Positions 31,835-40,359 are shown, numbered from the stretch's first letter. The stretch is 40,520 nt of DNA from Bacillota bacterium (GCA_015059365.1 SVAO01000009.1:1-40520); one strand, 5' to 3'. The notes: generated by a model not told the origin, from the letters alone. Translations and numbers: made by a program.

Positions 31835-31891
31835 AAACACACTCCTTTAAATATTTCTAATTAATTATATGAAATATATTAGTATTTGTGT

Positions 31892-32827
31892 CTATATTTT
31901 TAGATTTTTTCCTTGATATGAATTTCGTCTTTTCATTTCTTTATCAATTTCATTTAATACACAAAACTTTTTTGTTAACCAGTTTGGTTCAATTAAATCT
32001 TCGATTTTAGGATCTCCAGTAATACGATTAATAACTATTTCTGGACGTAGATATTCTAATTGACAGCATACTATATCAACATATTCTTCACGACTTAAAA
32101 TATGAAAATTAGTCTTTTTATATAGAATTTCTAGATTTGTATTTTTTAAAACGCTAAGCATATGAATTTTTATTCCTTGAATATCTAAATTGTTTAGAAA
32201 TTTAACTGTTTCTATCATCATTTCTTTAGTTTCAAATGGAAGCCCATTAATAATATGAACGACAACGTTTATATTTTTTTCTCTAAGTTTTTTTACCATT
32301 TCAGAAAAACACTCTAAGGTGTGACAACGATTAATTAGTTTAGATGTATTTTCATGAATGGTTTGTAATCCTAATTCAATTGTGAGGTATGTTTTTTTGC
32401 TGAGTTCTTCTAAATAATTTAAGCACTCATTAGTAATAGCATCAGGACGAGTAGCTATATTTAGGCCAACAACATTTTTTAATGCTAATATGCTTTCATA
32501 TTTTTGTTTTAAAATACTTACTTCTGCATATGTATTTGTATTTGCCTGAAAATAACCAATATATAGGCTATTGGGCCATTTTTTTGAAATAATTTCTTTA
32601 ATGTCATAGAATTGTTTAACTAAATTATCTTCTTTGTTTCCTGCAAATTCACCACTTCCTTGTTTTGAACAATAAATGCATCCTCCGAATCCTACGGTCC
32701 CATCTATATTTGGGCAAGAAAATCCAGCATTTAAGCTAACTTTAAAAACCTTACTATTGAATTTGTGTTTATAAAAATAATCGAGCGTATGATAACGTTT
32801 GTTCGAATCACTGTATTTAAAATTCAT
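31892..32827 (-). CDS. Radical SAM protein, YhcC/YtqA family (TIGR01212-like)
   Basis: The iron-sulfur motif has Cys38, Cys50 and Cys53 (SCPN...GGCIYCS), the C-x11-C-x2-C spacing of the YhcC/YtqA group rather than the common CxxxCxxC. Next come the glycine-rich SAM motif region, GLNIATRPDAI, YLTIELGLQTIHENT and HIINGLPFETKEMM. 311 residues is normal. Function is unknown; tRNA modification has been suggested for relatives. AGGAAGTGA precedes the start. Confidence 0.88.
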   Translation of the reverse strand: MNFKYSDSNKRYHTLDYFYKHKFNSKVFKVSLNAGFSCPNIDGTVGFGGCIYCSKQGSGEFAGNKEDNLVKQFYDIKEIISKKWPNSLYIGYFQANTNTYAEVSILKQKYESILALKNVVGLNIATRPDAITNECLNYLEELSKKTYLTIELGLQTIHENTSKLINRCHTLECFSEMVKKLREKNINVVVHIINGLPFETKEMMIETVKFLNNLDIQGIKIHMLSVLKNTNLEILYKKTNFHILSREEYVDIVCCQLEYLRPEIVINRITGDPKIEDLIEPNWLTKKFCVLNEIDKEMKRRNSYQGKNLKI

Positions 32828-32913
32828 AATTTCACTTCCTTAAATATTTTATCATAAATTACAAAAAACAATAAAAATTTATAAAAAAACTTTAATTGTT
32901 ATGATTGAAGTGT

Positions 32914-32919
32914 TATAAT
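32914..32919 (+). promoter_or_regulatory. -10 box of the YfcC-like transporter gene
   Basis: TATAAT with extended TGT lies 18 bases before the start codon; a poor -35 (TTTAAT) is 17 bases further up. Confidence 0.5.
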
Positions 32920-32937
32920 TACAATGGAGGTAATAGA

Positions 32938-34419
32938 ATGGAAAAAGAAAGAATTAGTAAATATGGACTTTTAAAAGTATTGGCAATTACGTTTTTAATT
33001 TTTGCTGTATTGACTTGGATTATTCCAGCTGGAAGTTATAATGGAACTACTTTTGTAGAAAGTGAAACTGCACCAATTGGGTTGTATGGGATTTTTATTA
33101 ATCCGGCTTACAGTTTTGGAATTTTTGTTCAATATGTTGTTTTATTTTTGGTTATAGGTGGTTTTTATGGTATTTTAAATGAAACTGGTGTATATTCAAA
33201 AATGCTAGAAGGAATTGCAAATAAATTTGAAAAAAGGAAAAAATTATTTTTAGTTATTACAATAATATTATTTGCATTATTAAGTTCCTTAGTAGGTTCA
33301 CAAGTTGCTGTGTTTGTATTTGTTCCTTTTGCAATTGCATTATTAATGATGCTTGGATATGATAAAATTACATCTTTAGCTGCAACTGTTGGTGCTATTT
33401 TAGTTGGTATAATTGGTTCTACATATGGAACAAGTGTAACATTCAAAAGTTTCTTTGGAATGGATGCTAATAATGGAATTGTTTATAGGCTAATATTTTT
33501 TGCTTTAATTACAACATTGTATACTTTATTTATTTTAAGTAAAAACAAATGCTCAAAAATAGAGGAGAAAGTAGAAGAAAAACCTAAACGTGGTAGAAAG
33601 AAAAAAGAAGAAGTTGCTAAATTAGAAAAACAAGAAGAAGTGAAAAAAATAGATATTCCTTTGTATGAAAAAAAGGAAAAATCTAAAAATGTTATTCCGT
33701 TAATTATTATTTTTAGTTTATTAACTATAGTAATATTGGCAGGAATGTTTAATTGGTATTATACATTTGGAATAGAATTTTTTGGAAACATTTATGATTC
33801 AATAATGAATTTTAAAATTAGTGAAATACCTGTTTTCGCAAAAATATTTGGTAGTTTACCAGAAATTGGTTCTTTTGGTAACTATGATTTAGTTGCAGTA
33901 TTATTAATTGCTTCAGTAGTTATTGGATGGGTTTATGGTAATAAGATTGATACATTTATTGATGCTTTTATAAAAGGTGCTAAAGAAATGTTATTACCAT
34001 CATTATATGTGATGTTTGCATCAGTTATATTTGCTGTTATGGTAAATACAAATGGAAATATTAGTTATACTATTACTAACTTTTTAATAGGAATAGTTGA
34101 TAAATTTAATGTTGTAATAGTTTCATTAGTAGGGTTAATAGGAAGCTTTTTCTATAATGATTTTCCTTATTTGGTAAATAGTATTTATGGAGCAGTATCA
34201 AATTATGATGTTGTATTATATCCTGCTATGACTATGATATTAAATGCAACATATGGAATTGCAATGTTAATCTTACCAGTAAGTATTACTTTAATAGCGG
34301 GATTAAAGTATATGGATATTTCATATAAAGATTGGGTAAAATATATTTGGAAGTTTTTAGTTGCTGTACTAGCAATATTAATTATATTTTCATTAATCAT
34401 TTTAGCAATTATAAAATAA
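32938..34419 (+). CDS. YfcC-like membrane transporter
   Basis: 493 residues with about 12 membrane helices. LTWIIPAGSYNGTTF in the first loop, GGFYGILNETGVYSKML, LVGSQVAVFVFVPFAIALL and GSTYGTSVTFKSFFGMD are typical of the YfcC/ArcD-like carriers of the ion transporter superfamily. A long charged cytoplasmic loop (KPKRGRKKKEEVAKLEKQ, near residues 208-250) is unusual. Substrate unknown, perhaps an amino acid or dicarboxylate. The ATG behind TGGAGGTAAT was chosen; an in-frame ATG 33 bases earlier overlaps the promoter. Confidence 0.8.
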   Translation: MEKERISKYGLLKVLAITFLIFAVLTWIIPAGSYNGTTFVESETAPIGLYGIFINPAYSFGIFVQYVVLFLVIGGFYGILNETGVYSKMLEGIANKFEKRKKLFLVITIILFALLSSLVGSQVAVFVFVPFAIALLMMLGYDKITSLAATVGAILVGIIGSTYGTSVTFKSFFGMDANNGIVYRLIFFALITTLYTLFILSKNKCSKIEEKVEEKPKRGRKKKEEVAKLEKQEEVKKIDIPLYEKKEKSKNVIPLIIIFSLLTIVILAGMFNWYYTFGIEFFGNIYDSIMNFKISEIPVFAKIFGSLPEIGSFGNYDLVAVLLIASVVIGWVYGNKIDTFIDAFIKGAKEMLLPSLYVMFASVIFAVMVNTNGNISYTITNFLIGIVDKFNVVIVSLVGLIGSFFYNDFPYLVNSIYGAVSNYDVVLYPAMTMILNATYGIAMLILPVSITLIAGLKYMDISYKDWVKYIWKFLVAVLAILIIFSLIILAIIK

Positions 34420-34443
34420 CAGCTTTATGTTGTTATTTTTTTG
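34414..34443 (+). terminator. Terminator of the transporter gene
   Basis: AAATAACA, 9-base loop, TGTTATTT followed by more T. Confidence 0.7.
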
Positions 34444-34509
34444 TTAATTATAGAAAATTATGTATAAATATGTTAGAATATAATTAATATGAAATAAAGG
34501 AGTGAGATT

Positions 34510-36045
34510 ATGCAATGTAAAAATTGTGGTGCAATATTAGATGCACAAAATGATGTATGCCCAAATTGTGGTGTGCGAGTTAATGTTGATGTTGACAACA
34601 GTCAAGAAAATTTAAATGTCCAATTAGTAAATGATGTTCCAATTGAAGAAAGTCCTGTACAAGAACCAATAAATATTGTTCCGCCAGTTCAAAATATTGG
34701 AAATATTTCTGAAGATGTTGCGGTGTTTAATAACAATTATGAACAAAAAAAATCAAAAAAAGGTATAGTAGCATTTATTGTTACTTTAGTTATATTAGTT
34801 GTTGGACTGTTAGGTTTTACATTTTATATAACAAGAACACCTAAGATGGTATTTAATGGCTTTGTTAATAAATTATTCAAAGAAGTTGAAAGCTCAATGG
34901 TAGATTTCGATACAATGAAGGGTTCTTTAACATTACAAACAAGTCTTTCTACTAATGATGAATCTAGTGAAATTTTAGATATCATAAATGATATTTTTGT
35001 AAGTATTGACTATGAAATAGATTATACTAAAAAAGATGCTTTATTAGGAATTAACACAAAATATGATAATGATAAATTATTAAATTTAGATGTTTATCTT
35101 AAAGATAATAAAGGTTATGTGTTGCTTGAAGATTTATATGATAAATATATAAGCGTAGATGTTGGAGACATTGATAGTCTTTTTGAAACTACTGATGTTA
35201 AAGATTCAAAAACAGTATTCTCAGAAGTGAGATCAGCAATTACTAAATCTTTAAAAAATGAATATTTTACAAAATCTAAAGAAGAAATTACTATTGATGG
35301 AAAAAAAGTTGAAGTTACAAAAAATATTTTATCGTTGGATAAGAATGGTGAGGCTATTGCTAAAGATGTATTAACTTATTTAAATAATAGTGATAAATTT
35401 GTAGAAAGTTTTAGTAATATATCAAAATTAGAAAAAAATGAAATCAAATCTATGATAGAAGAAGAACTAAAATCTTTAGAAGGTTCAAATTCTTCTGTTC
35501 AACATAAAGTGTCTCTATCAATTTATACAAAAGGATTAATGAATGAGGTTGTAGGTGTTGAACTTTCTTATGTAGAAGGTGATGATGAAATGTTGATTCG
35601 TTTCATTGAAGAAAGTGATAATAATTTTGTTTTTGAATTATCTGCAGAGGAAAAACTAAAAGGTAAAGTTAAATTAACAGAAAATGCAGATAAGACAATT
35701 ATTGATTTTGAGATGAGTGATGAAACTGTTGATAATAAAATAGGTTTAACAATAACTAGTTATGTTGATTATGGTTCAAAATTAAGTAGTGTAAATGTAA
35801 CTAATAGTGTAGATGTTAATGAATTAACAGAAGAAGATCAAACAGAAATTGTTACTAAATTAATGGAAAATCAAGTTGTTCAAAAACTAATGGAACAAAT
35901 AGGTGGTTTATCTTTTGGAAATGAAGATGATATATATAATGATGATGATTATTATTATGAAGATGATTACTACTATGATGAAGATGATTATTATTATGAT
36001 GATGATTACTACTATGATGAAGATGATTATTATTATGAATGGTAA
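34510..36045 (+). CDS. Zinc-ribbon membrane protein with Asp/Tyr-repeat tail
   Basis: Residues 1-22 are a zinc ribbon (CKNCG at 3-7, CPNCG at 17-21). A linker rich in Val/Pro/Gln, then a membrane helix (about 86-107) put the remaining 400 residues outside. That part looks like repeated amphipathic beta/alpha units with many Lys/Asp/Ser and no Cys. The last 40 residues are almost only Asp, Glu and Tyr (DDYYYDEDDYYYD twice). Zinc ribbon plus helix is common in YvbJ-like surface proteins of Bacillota. AAAGGAGTG and TATAAT at 34479-34484 precede it. Function unknown. Confidence 0.75.
   Translation: MQCKNCGAILDAQNDVCPNCGVRVNVDVDNSQENLNVQLVNDVPIEESPVQEPINIVPPVQNIGNISEDVAVFNNNYEQKKSKKGIVAFIVTLVILVVGLLGFTFYITRTPKMVFNGFVNKLFKEVESSMVDFDTMKGSLTLQTSLSTNDESSEILDIINDIFVSIDYEIDYTKKDALLGINTKYDNDKLLNLDVYLKDNKGYVLLEDLYDKYISVDVGDIDSLFETTDVKDSKTVFSEVRSAITKSLKNEYFTKSKEEITIDGKKVEVTKNILSLDKNGEAIAKDVLTYLNNSDKFVESFSNISKLEKNEIKSMIEEELKSLEGSNSSVQHKVSLSIYTKGLMNEVVGVELSYVEGDDEMLIRFIEESDNNFVFELSAEEKLKGKVKLTENADKTIIDFEMSDETVDNKIGLTITSYVDYGSKLSSVNVTNSVDVNELTEEDQTEIVTKLMENQVVQKLMEQIGGLSFGNEDDIYNDDDYYYEDDYYYDEDDYYYDDDYYYDEDDYYYEW
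35962..36038 (+). repeat. 39-bp tandem repeat coding the Asp/Tyr tail
   Basis: Two copies of a 38-base identical block with period 39 (copies begin at 35962 and 36001), encoding 13 residues each; a degenerate copy precedes them. Confidence 0.85.
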
Positions 36046-36056
36046 CAATTAAAGTT

Positions 36057-36078
36057 AAACAACCTTTTGGTTGTTTTT
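36057..36078 (+). terminator. Terminator after the zinc-ribbon gene
   Basis: AAACAACC, loop TTTT, GGTTGTTT then TT. Confidence 0.8.
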
Positions 36079-36099
36079 CTTTTGGTTAGATGTTATAAT
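36071..36099 (+). promoter_or_regulatory. Promoter of the ZIP transporter gene
   Basis: TTGTTT, 17 bases, TATAAT with extended TGT; the -35 lies in the preceding terminator. Confidence 0.55.
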
Positions 36100-36121
36100 G
36101 TTTTGTGGAAATGAGGTTAAT

Positions 36122-36874
36122 ATGGAATTAGTTATTACTTTACTAGTTGGATTATTTACTATAATAGGAACATTATTGGTTATTTTATCTAAGAACAACA
36201 AAAAATTTATTGATTTTTCTATTTGTTTAGCATTTGGGGTTATGGTAACACTAGGCATTTTAGAACTTTTACCAGAATCTTATGAATTAATTACGGAACA
36301 TATAAATAAGCCTTATAATATTATTATGTTGTTGCTGTGTATTATAGTAGGAATTGCAATATTAAAAACATTAGATAATTTTGTACCTGATCATTCTCAT
36401 GATCACAAGCATGATAAAGAACATAAGTTAAATCTATTTCATATAGGTGTTATTTCGTCTGTTGCTTTAATACTTCATAATATAATTGAAGGAATTACTT
36501 TATATAGTACACTAGTTATGTCTTTAAATTCAGGTATTATGATGAGTCTTGCGATAGGAATACATAATATTCCTTTAGGAATGGTTGTTGCATCTACTTT
36601 CTATAAAAAAACAAATAGTAAAATTAAAACAATTTTAATTAGTGTTGTTATTTCTCTTTCTACATTTATTGGTGGTTTAATGGCTTATATTTGTAGTGGC
36701 TATGTTATGAGTGAGTTATTTGAGGGAATATTATTAGGAATTACTTTAGGAATGATAATTCATATTACGTGTTTTGAATTGTTAACTCAGATTAAAGAAA
36801 TTAAAAATAAAAAATTTAGTATTGGAGTTATAATATTAGGAATTATAGTTATGCTAATAAGTTTAGCAATATAA
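36122..36874 (+). CDS. ZIP family metal transporter
   Basis: 250 residues, about eight membrane helices. A cytoplasmic His-rich loop (DHSHDHKHDKEHK, about residues 95-107) and the paired metal motifs HNIIEGITLY and GIHNIPLGMVVAS in helices 4 and 5 identify a ZIP carrier, likely for zinc, iron or manganese uptake. Start ATG behind GAGGTTAAT; an in-frame upstream ATG lies within the -10 region. No metal-responsive operator was recognised. Confidence 0.9.
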   Translation: MELVITLLVGLFTIIGTLLVILSKNNKKFIDFSICLAFGVMVTLGILELLPESYELITEHINKPYNIIMLLLCIIVGIAILKTLDNFVPDHSHDHKHDKEHKLNLFHIGVISSVALILHNIIEGITLYSTLVMSLNSGIMMSLAIGIHNIPLGMVVASTFYKKTNSKIKTILISVVISLSTFIGGLMAYICSGYVMSELFEGILLGITLGMIIHITCFELLTQIKEIKNKKFSIGVIILGIIVMLISLAI

Positions 36875-36888
36875 TTCTTTTTTTAATA

Positions 36889-36917
36889 TTTACTAAAACG
36901 AACAAATGTATTATAAT
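36889..36917 (+). promoter_or_regulatory. Promoter of the Y-family polymerase with LexA-like box
   Basis: TTTACT, 17 bases, TATAAT. Between and touching the two elements, 36899-36912 reads CGAACAAATGTATT, matching 12 of 14 positions of the Gram-positive LexA box (CGAACRNRYGTTYC). This position would block RNA polymerase, so SOS control is likely. Confidence 0.6.
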
Positions 36918-36932
36918 TTAATGGGTGATATT

Positions 36933-38144
36933 ATGGATAGAATAGTTATGCATATTGATGTAAATAATGCTTTTTTATCTTGGACAGCAATATATTTATT
37001 AAATAATGGATATAAATATGATATTCGTAATAGTTATGCAGTAATTGGTGGAGATGAAAAATCAAGAACAGGCATAGTTTTAGCTAAATCAACATCCGCA
37101 AAAAAAATGGGAATACAAACAGGAGAAACTTTATATAGTGCAAGAAAAAAATGTTCTGTTTTAAAGAGTTATCCACCTAATTATTCTTTTTATATAGAAA
37201 TGTCTAATAAATTATTTAAATTATTAAGTAAGTATACTCCAGATATAGAGGTGGCATCGGTAGATGAGTGTTACTTAGAATATACTGGTGTAAAAAAAAT
37301 ATATGGTGATGAATTAGAATTTGCTCAAAAAATAAAAAAGGAAATTTTTGACGAATTAGGATTTACAGTTAATATTGGGATTGCTAATAACAAATTATGT
37401 GCCAAGATGGCCTCTGATTTTGAAAAACCGAATAGGATTCATACTTTATATTCATATGAAGTTGAAAAAAAGATGTATCCTTTACCCGTTGGGGAATTGT
37501 TTGGTATTGGTCGCATGACTGCTAAAAAATTAAATGAGTTAGGGATAAAAACAATAAATGATTTAGCACATACTGATTTGTATTTTTTATCACATTATTT
37601 TAAAAATCAGGCAGTTATTATGATTAATAGTGCTAAAGGAATTGATGATTCTTTGGTTATTAGTGATAACGAAGAATTGAAGGGAATAGGAAATGAAATA
37701 ACTATAGATCATGATGTTTCATCAAAAAAGGAATTGGAACAGCACCTATTATATCTTGCTGATAAAGTTACTAGACGACTTAGAAATACTAATAGATATG
37801 CTTTTGTTGTGGTCCTTATTTTAAAGGATAAGTATTTTAAAAGGGTAACCAGACAAAAAAAGTTGAAGAATGCCACTAATGTAACTGATGAAATTTATAA
37901 ATTATCAAAGCAAATATTAGAAGAAATGGGGGAAATAGAACCTGTTAGATTGATTGGGTTAAGACTTGGTAATTTAGTTGAAAAAACAGAACATCAGATA
38001 TCTTTGTTTGATGATATTTGTGTACATGAAAAAGATGAAAGTTTGGATAAAACGGTAGATAGTTTAAAAAATAAATTTGGAAGTGGTATTATAAAAAAAG
38101 CATCACTTATTAATGTAAAACACAAAGATGGTTTAAAAAAATAA
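36933..38144 (+). CDS. Y-family DNA polymerase (UmuC/DinB-like)
   Basis: Translesion polymerase, 403 aa. Catalytic acidic residues are in MHIDVNNAF (Asp9) and ASVDECYLEY. GIANNKLCAKMASDFEKPNRI is the palm motif; LFGIGRMTAKKLNELGI is the helix-hairpin-helix thumb; the little-finger domain follows. QISLFDD near the C-terminus is a beta-clamp binding motif. The sequence IRNSYAVIGGDEKSRTGIVL places it with the Bacillota UvrX/YqjW-like group rather than classical DinB. ATG behind GGGTGATATT was chosen. A LexA-like box overlaps the promoter. Confidence 0.9.
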   Translation: MDRIVMHIDVNNAFLSWTAIYLLNNGYKYDIRNSYAVIGGDEKSRTGIVLAKSTSAKKMGIQTGETLYSARKKCSVLKSYPPNYSFYIEMSNKLFKLLSKYTPDIEVASVDECYLEYTGVKKIYGDELEFAQKIKKEIFDELGFTVNIGIANNKLCAKMASDFEKPNRIHTLYSYEVEKKMYPLPVGELFGIGRMTAKKLNELGIKTINDLAHTDLYFLSHYFKNQAVIMINSAKGIDDSLVISDNEELKGIGNEITIDHDVSSKKELEQHLLYLADKVTRRLRNTNRYAFVVVLILKDKYFKRVTRQKKLKNATNVTDEIYKLSKQILEEMGEIEPVRLIGLRLGNLVEKTEHQISLFDDICVHEKDESLDKTVDSLKNKFGSGIIKKASLINVKHKDGLKK

Positions 38145-38162
38145 TTTTTAAGTAAAACAAAA

Positions 38163-38180
38163 TTCGACTTTTTTCGACAA
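38163..38180 (+). promoter_or_regulatory. Tandem Spo0A-box-like sites
   Basis: TTCGACTT (38163-38170) and TTCGACAA (38173-38180) are direct repeats ten bases apart, one helical turn. The second is a perfect inverse of the 0A box; the first matches the core partly. Tandem boxes near the -35 are known at Spo0A-activated promoters. No standard -10 was found; TAATAAT at 38190 is the closest. Confidence 0.55.
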
Positions 38181-38238
38181 TAAAATGTGTAATAATGGTT
38201 CTACTTTATGCATAATGTTATCGAGAAAGGAAAAAATT

Positions 38239-38703
38239 ATGGAAGAAAAAGAATTTTATAATAATAATTTAGATGTTAATGCTGCTATTCATAAGGGGAT
38301 GGAAGTATTTTCCGTTATCGCAAATGCAGCTTTAAAAATAGATGAAAAAATACTTACTGTTGAGGATAAAAAAGTTTTATGTTTATTATTGGGGATAGAG
38401 TATACAAACAACAGTATTAGTAAAAGACTTAAAAACTTTTTTTGGAGTTATAGAGTATTTGTTTATACTCCTGATTTAGAAAGAGACAAATGTATAGAAA
38501 TATATGATAAAAATTTTATAGAATTGATTGAACATTTTGAACTTCGAGAAAATTTTTCTTTAGAGGAATTAATGCTTAAATTGTTAGACTTAGAATTTAT
38601 TATTTCTCTACATGAAATAAATAATTGTTCTATAAAAAAATTGAAAAAGTTTTTAAATAAATCATCAGATTCAAAACAAAAAATAAAGACTTTACAAAAA
38701 TGA
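38239..38703 (+). CDS. Hypothetical protein behind Spo0A-like boxes, 154 aa
   Basis: Soluble, charged, mostly helical protein without signal or membrane helix. VNAAIHKGMEVFSVIANAAL begins the conserved-looking part, and the tail is basic (KKLKKFLNKSSDSKQKIKTLQK). The start is the ATG behind GAGAAAGGA; an earlier in-frame ATG has no ribosome site and would lie on top of the control region. The next gene follows after 46 bases. I do not recognise it. The upstream boxes suggest use at the onset of sporulation. Confidence 0.65.
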   Translation: MEEKEFYNNNLDVNAAIHKGMEVFSVIANAALKIDEKILTVEDKKVLCLLLGIEYTNNSISKRLKNFFWSYRVFVYTPDLERDKCIEIYDKNFIELIEHFELRENFSLEELMLKLLDLEFIISLHEINNCSIKKLKKFLNKSSDSKQKIKTLQK

Positions 38704-38749
38704 TTTAATGTGATAAAATACAAATTCGTCGGAAGGGGAGTATAAAGAT

Positions 38750-39433
38750 ATGGATATTAGTTCAAGAAAATATAATATTGATGATTTAGATTATTTAGAA
38801 TTGTTATCTGATAAAAGCCGCACTATTGGTTATTTAAGTGAAGATGGAGACGAATATATTGATATAAAAAATTGCTGTAATTTTCATATTGGAAATATAA
38901 AAAAGCATAAAATAGAGAATGTAAAAGTTCTTGGTAACTTATCAAAGATGATTGCCCAAAGTAGAATTATAGTATTATTATTAAATTCTAATGGGAAAAT
39001 AAATAAAACTGTAAACAAAGATAAAGTGTTTTATTTGTTAGAGTTTTTAGATAAAATTTCTGAGTTGGATAACCTAGATGATAAAGTGGTTATAGCTAAA
39101 AGAGTTGCGGATTTATGCGTAGGAAAGATGAAATTAGACACAAGAAAGAAAACATTATTTAGAGATTTGTTACAAACTTATGTATTGGTTGAAATAATAC
39201 AACAAGGTGCATTTGATAAAAAATCAAGTATAGTAAAAAATGGACAATTTATTGATTATAAGGTTAATCGTATTATTAAATATTTAAACATTAATGTTAA
39301 TTTAAATGAAATTTCAGATTTTAGTATTGAATATAATGATAAATCTATTTATATAGATGGTGTTGAAAAATTTAGGATAAAACATGTTACTGATGATTTA
39401 CATCCAAAAGTTAATGTGATAGTTAGAAAATAA
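38750..39433 (+). CDS. Hypothetical protein, 227 aa, partner of the preceding gene
   Basis: Soluble protein with helical middle (DKVFYLLEFLDKISELDNLDD) and strand-rich C-terminus ending HPKVNVIVRK. No catalytic motif or membrane segment was seen. Ribosome site GGAAGGGGAG resembles that of the sensor kinase gene near 10.6 kb (AAAGGGGAG). No terminator separates it from the preceding gene, and infC begins downstream with its own promoter. I do not recognise the family. A shared role with its partner is inferred. Confidence 0.65.
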   Translation: MDISSRKYNIDDLDYLELLSDKSRTIGYLSEDGDEYIDIKNCCNFHIGNIKKHKIENVKVLGNLSKMIAQSRIIVLLLNSNGKINKTVNKDKVFYLLEFLDKISELDNLDDKVVIAKRVADLCVGKMKLDTRKKTLFRDLLQTYVLVEIIQQGAFDKKSSIVKNGQFIDYKVNRIIKYLNINVNLNEISDFSIEYNDKSIYIDGVEKFRIKHVTDDLHPKVNVIVRK

Positions 39434-39437
39434 ATTG

Positions 39438-39466
39438 TTGACAAATAACAAATAAATATGTATAAT
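39438..39466 (+). promoter_or_regulatory. Strong promoter of infC-rpmI-rplT
   Basis: TTGACA, 17 bases, TATAAT, a perfect sigma-A consensus, as expected for a ribosomal protein operon. Start near 39473. Confidence 0.9.
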
Positions 39467-39472
39467 TAAATA

Positions 39473-39598
39473 GGAAAAAAAGGAAAGCAGGTATTCACGC
39501 CTCACCTGATATCAAATTAGATATGGGTTTAATGCCAAGATGTATAGATAAATATATAAAATTGGGATTAGAGTGAATACGTGTGTATTCACTTTTTT
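39473..39598 (+). promoter_or_regulatory. L20 leader (transcription attenuator of infC-rpmI-rplT)
   Basis: The leader before infC has two competing structures. GTATTCAC at 39491-39498 can pair with GTGAATAC at 39573-39580, which otherwise forms the 5' arm of the terminator. A small CAGGT/ACCTG stem encloses the first element. Ribosomal protein L20 is known to bind this kind of leader in Bacillus and favour termination. Location, terminator and antiterminator all fit. Confidence 0.8.
39572..39598 (+). terminator. Attenuator terminator of the L20 leader
   Basis: AGTGAATAC, loop GTGT, GTATTCACT followed by five T, 16 bases before the infC start codon. Confidence 0.9.
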
Positions 39599-39613
39599 AT
39601 GGAGGTGTTATTT

Positions 39614-40144
39614 ATAGCTAGTAAAGAAAAAGATTTGTTTATTAATGAACAAATACGTGCCAAGGAAGTAATGGTAATTGGCCCAAATGGAGAACAATTA
39701 GGAGTTAAGCCTATTAAAGATGCACTAACTTTAGCGAGTTATGCTGGATTTGATTTAGTATTAATCAATATGAATGCTACTCCACAAGTTTGTAAAATCA
39801 TGGATTACAACAAGTATAAATATGAAAGCAAGAAAAAACAAAAAGAAAACATGAAAAGACAAAGAGAAGCTAATTTAGATGTTAAAGAATACAGACTATC
39901 AGTAACGATAGATGTACATGATTTTAATACACGTGTTAATAATGCTAGTAAATATTTAGAAAAAGGACATAAGATTAAAGTTAGTATTCGTTTTAAAGGT
40001 AGAGAAATGGCTCATCCAGAATTAGGTAAAGACGTATTACTTCGATTTGCTGATGCTGTAAAAGATATTGCTGAAGTGGAACAAGAACCAAAAATTGAAG
40101 GTCGTTTCATGAATATGCTACTAATGCCAAAAAAAGATAAATAG
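39614..40144 (+). CDS. infC: Translation initiation factor IF-3
   Basis: Blocks premature subunit joining and checks the start codon. ASKEKDLFINEQIRAKEVMVIGPNGEQLG, read in pieces, is the N-domain start; VCKIMDYNKYKYE and KKGHKIKVSIRFKGREM-like parts belong to linker and C-domain. Length 176 is normal if translation begins at ATA, eight bases after GGAGG. The only in-frame ATG nearby (39599) overlaps that GGAGG and so cannot use it. infC is known for non-standard starts (ATT in E. coli and Bacillus) that let IF-3 repress itself; ATA would do the same. Confidence 0.92.
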   Translation: MASKEKDLFINEQIRAKEVMVIGPNGEQLGVKPIKDALTLASYAGFDLVLINMNATPQVCKIMDYNKYKYESKKKQKENMKRQREANLDVKEYRLSVTIDVHDFNTRVNNASKYLEKGHKIKVSIRFKGREMAHPELGKDVLLRFADAVKDIAEVEQEPKIEGRFMNMLLMPKKDK

Positions 40145-40155
40145 GAGGAAATAAT

Positions 40156-40341
40156 ATGCCAAAGCAAAAAACACATAAAGGTACTGCTAAAGTAGTTACT
40201 AAAAGAAAAAATGATGTTAAAATAGGACATCCAGGAACAAGACATAATACTGGGAAGAAAAATGCTGCTTCAAACAGATGTGGAAGAAGTGCATCTTCAA
40301 TGAGTAAAGCAGATATGAACAGATTAAAAGATATTTTATAA
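40156..40341 (+). CDS. rpmI: 50S ribosomal protein L35
   Basis: 61 residues, strongly basic. MPKQKTHKGTAKVVTKRKN, then GHPGTRHNTGKKNAASNR and SKADMNRLKDIL. The usual KRxxxTGSGKI core is altered to KRKNDVKIGHPGT. Start follows AGGAGGAAAT. Second gene of the infC operon. Confidence 0.94.
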   Translation: MPKQKTHKGTAKVVTKRKNDVKIGHPGTRHNTGKKNAASNRCGRSASSMSKADMNRLKDIL

Positions 40342-40359
40342 TTATAGGAGGAAATAAAC

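Noticed and set aside
35962..36038. Short tandem repeats considered as a CRISPR-like array
   Set aside because: Repeats are contiguous, without spacers, in frame and coding for Asp/Tyr units.
39581..39613. Earlier in-frame starts for IF-3, including ATG at 39599
   Set aside because: The first start lies in the attenuator terminator, and ATG at 39599 overlaps the GGAGG; homology begins only after the ATA.
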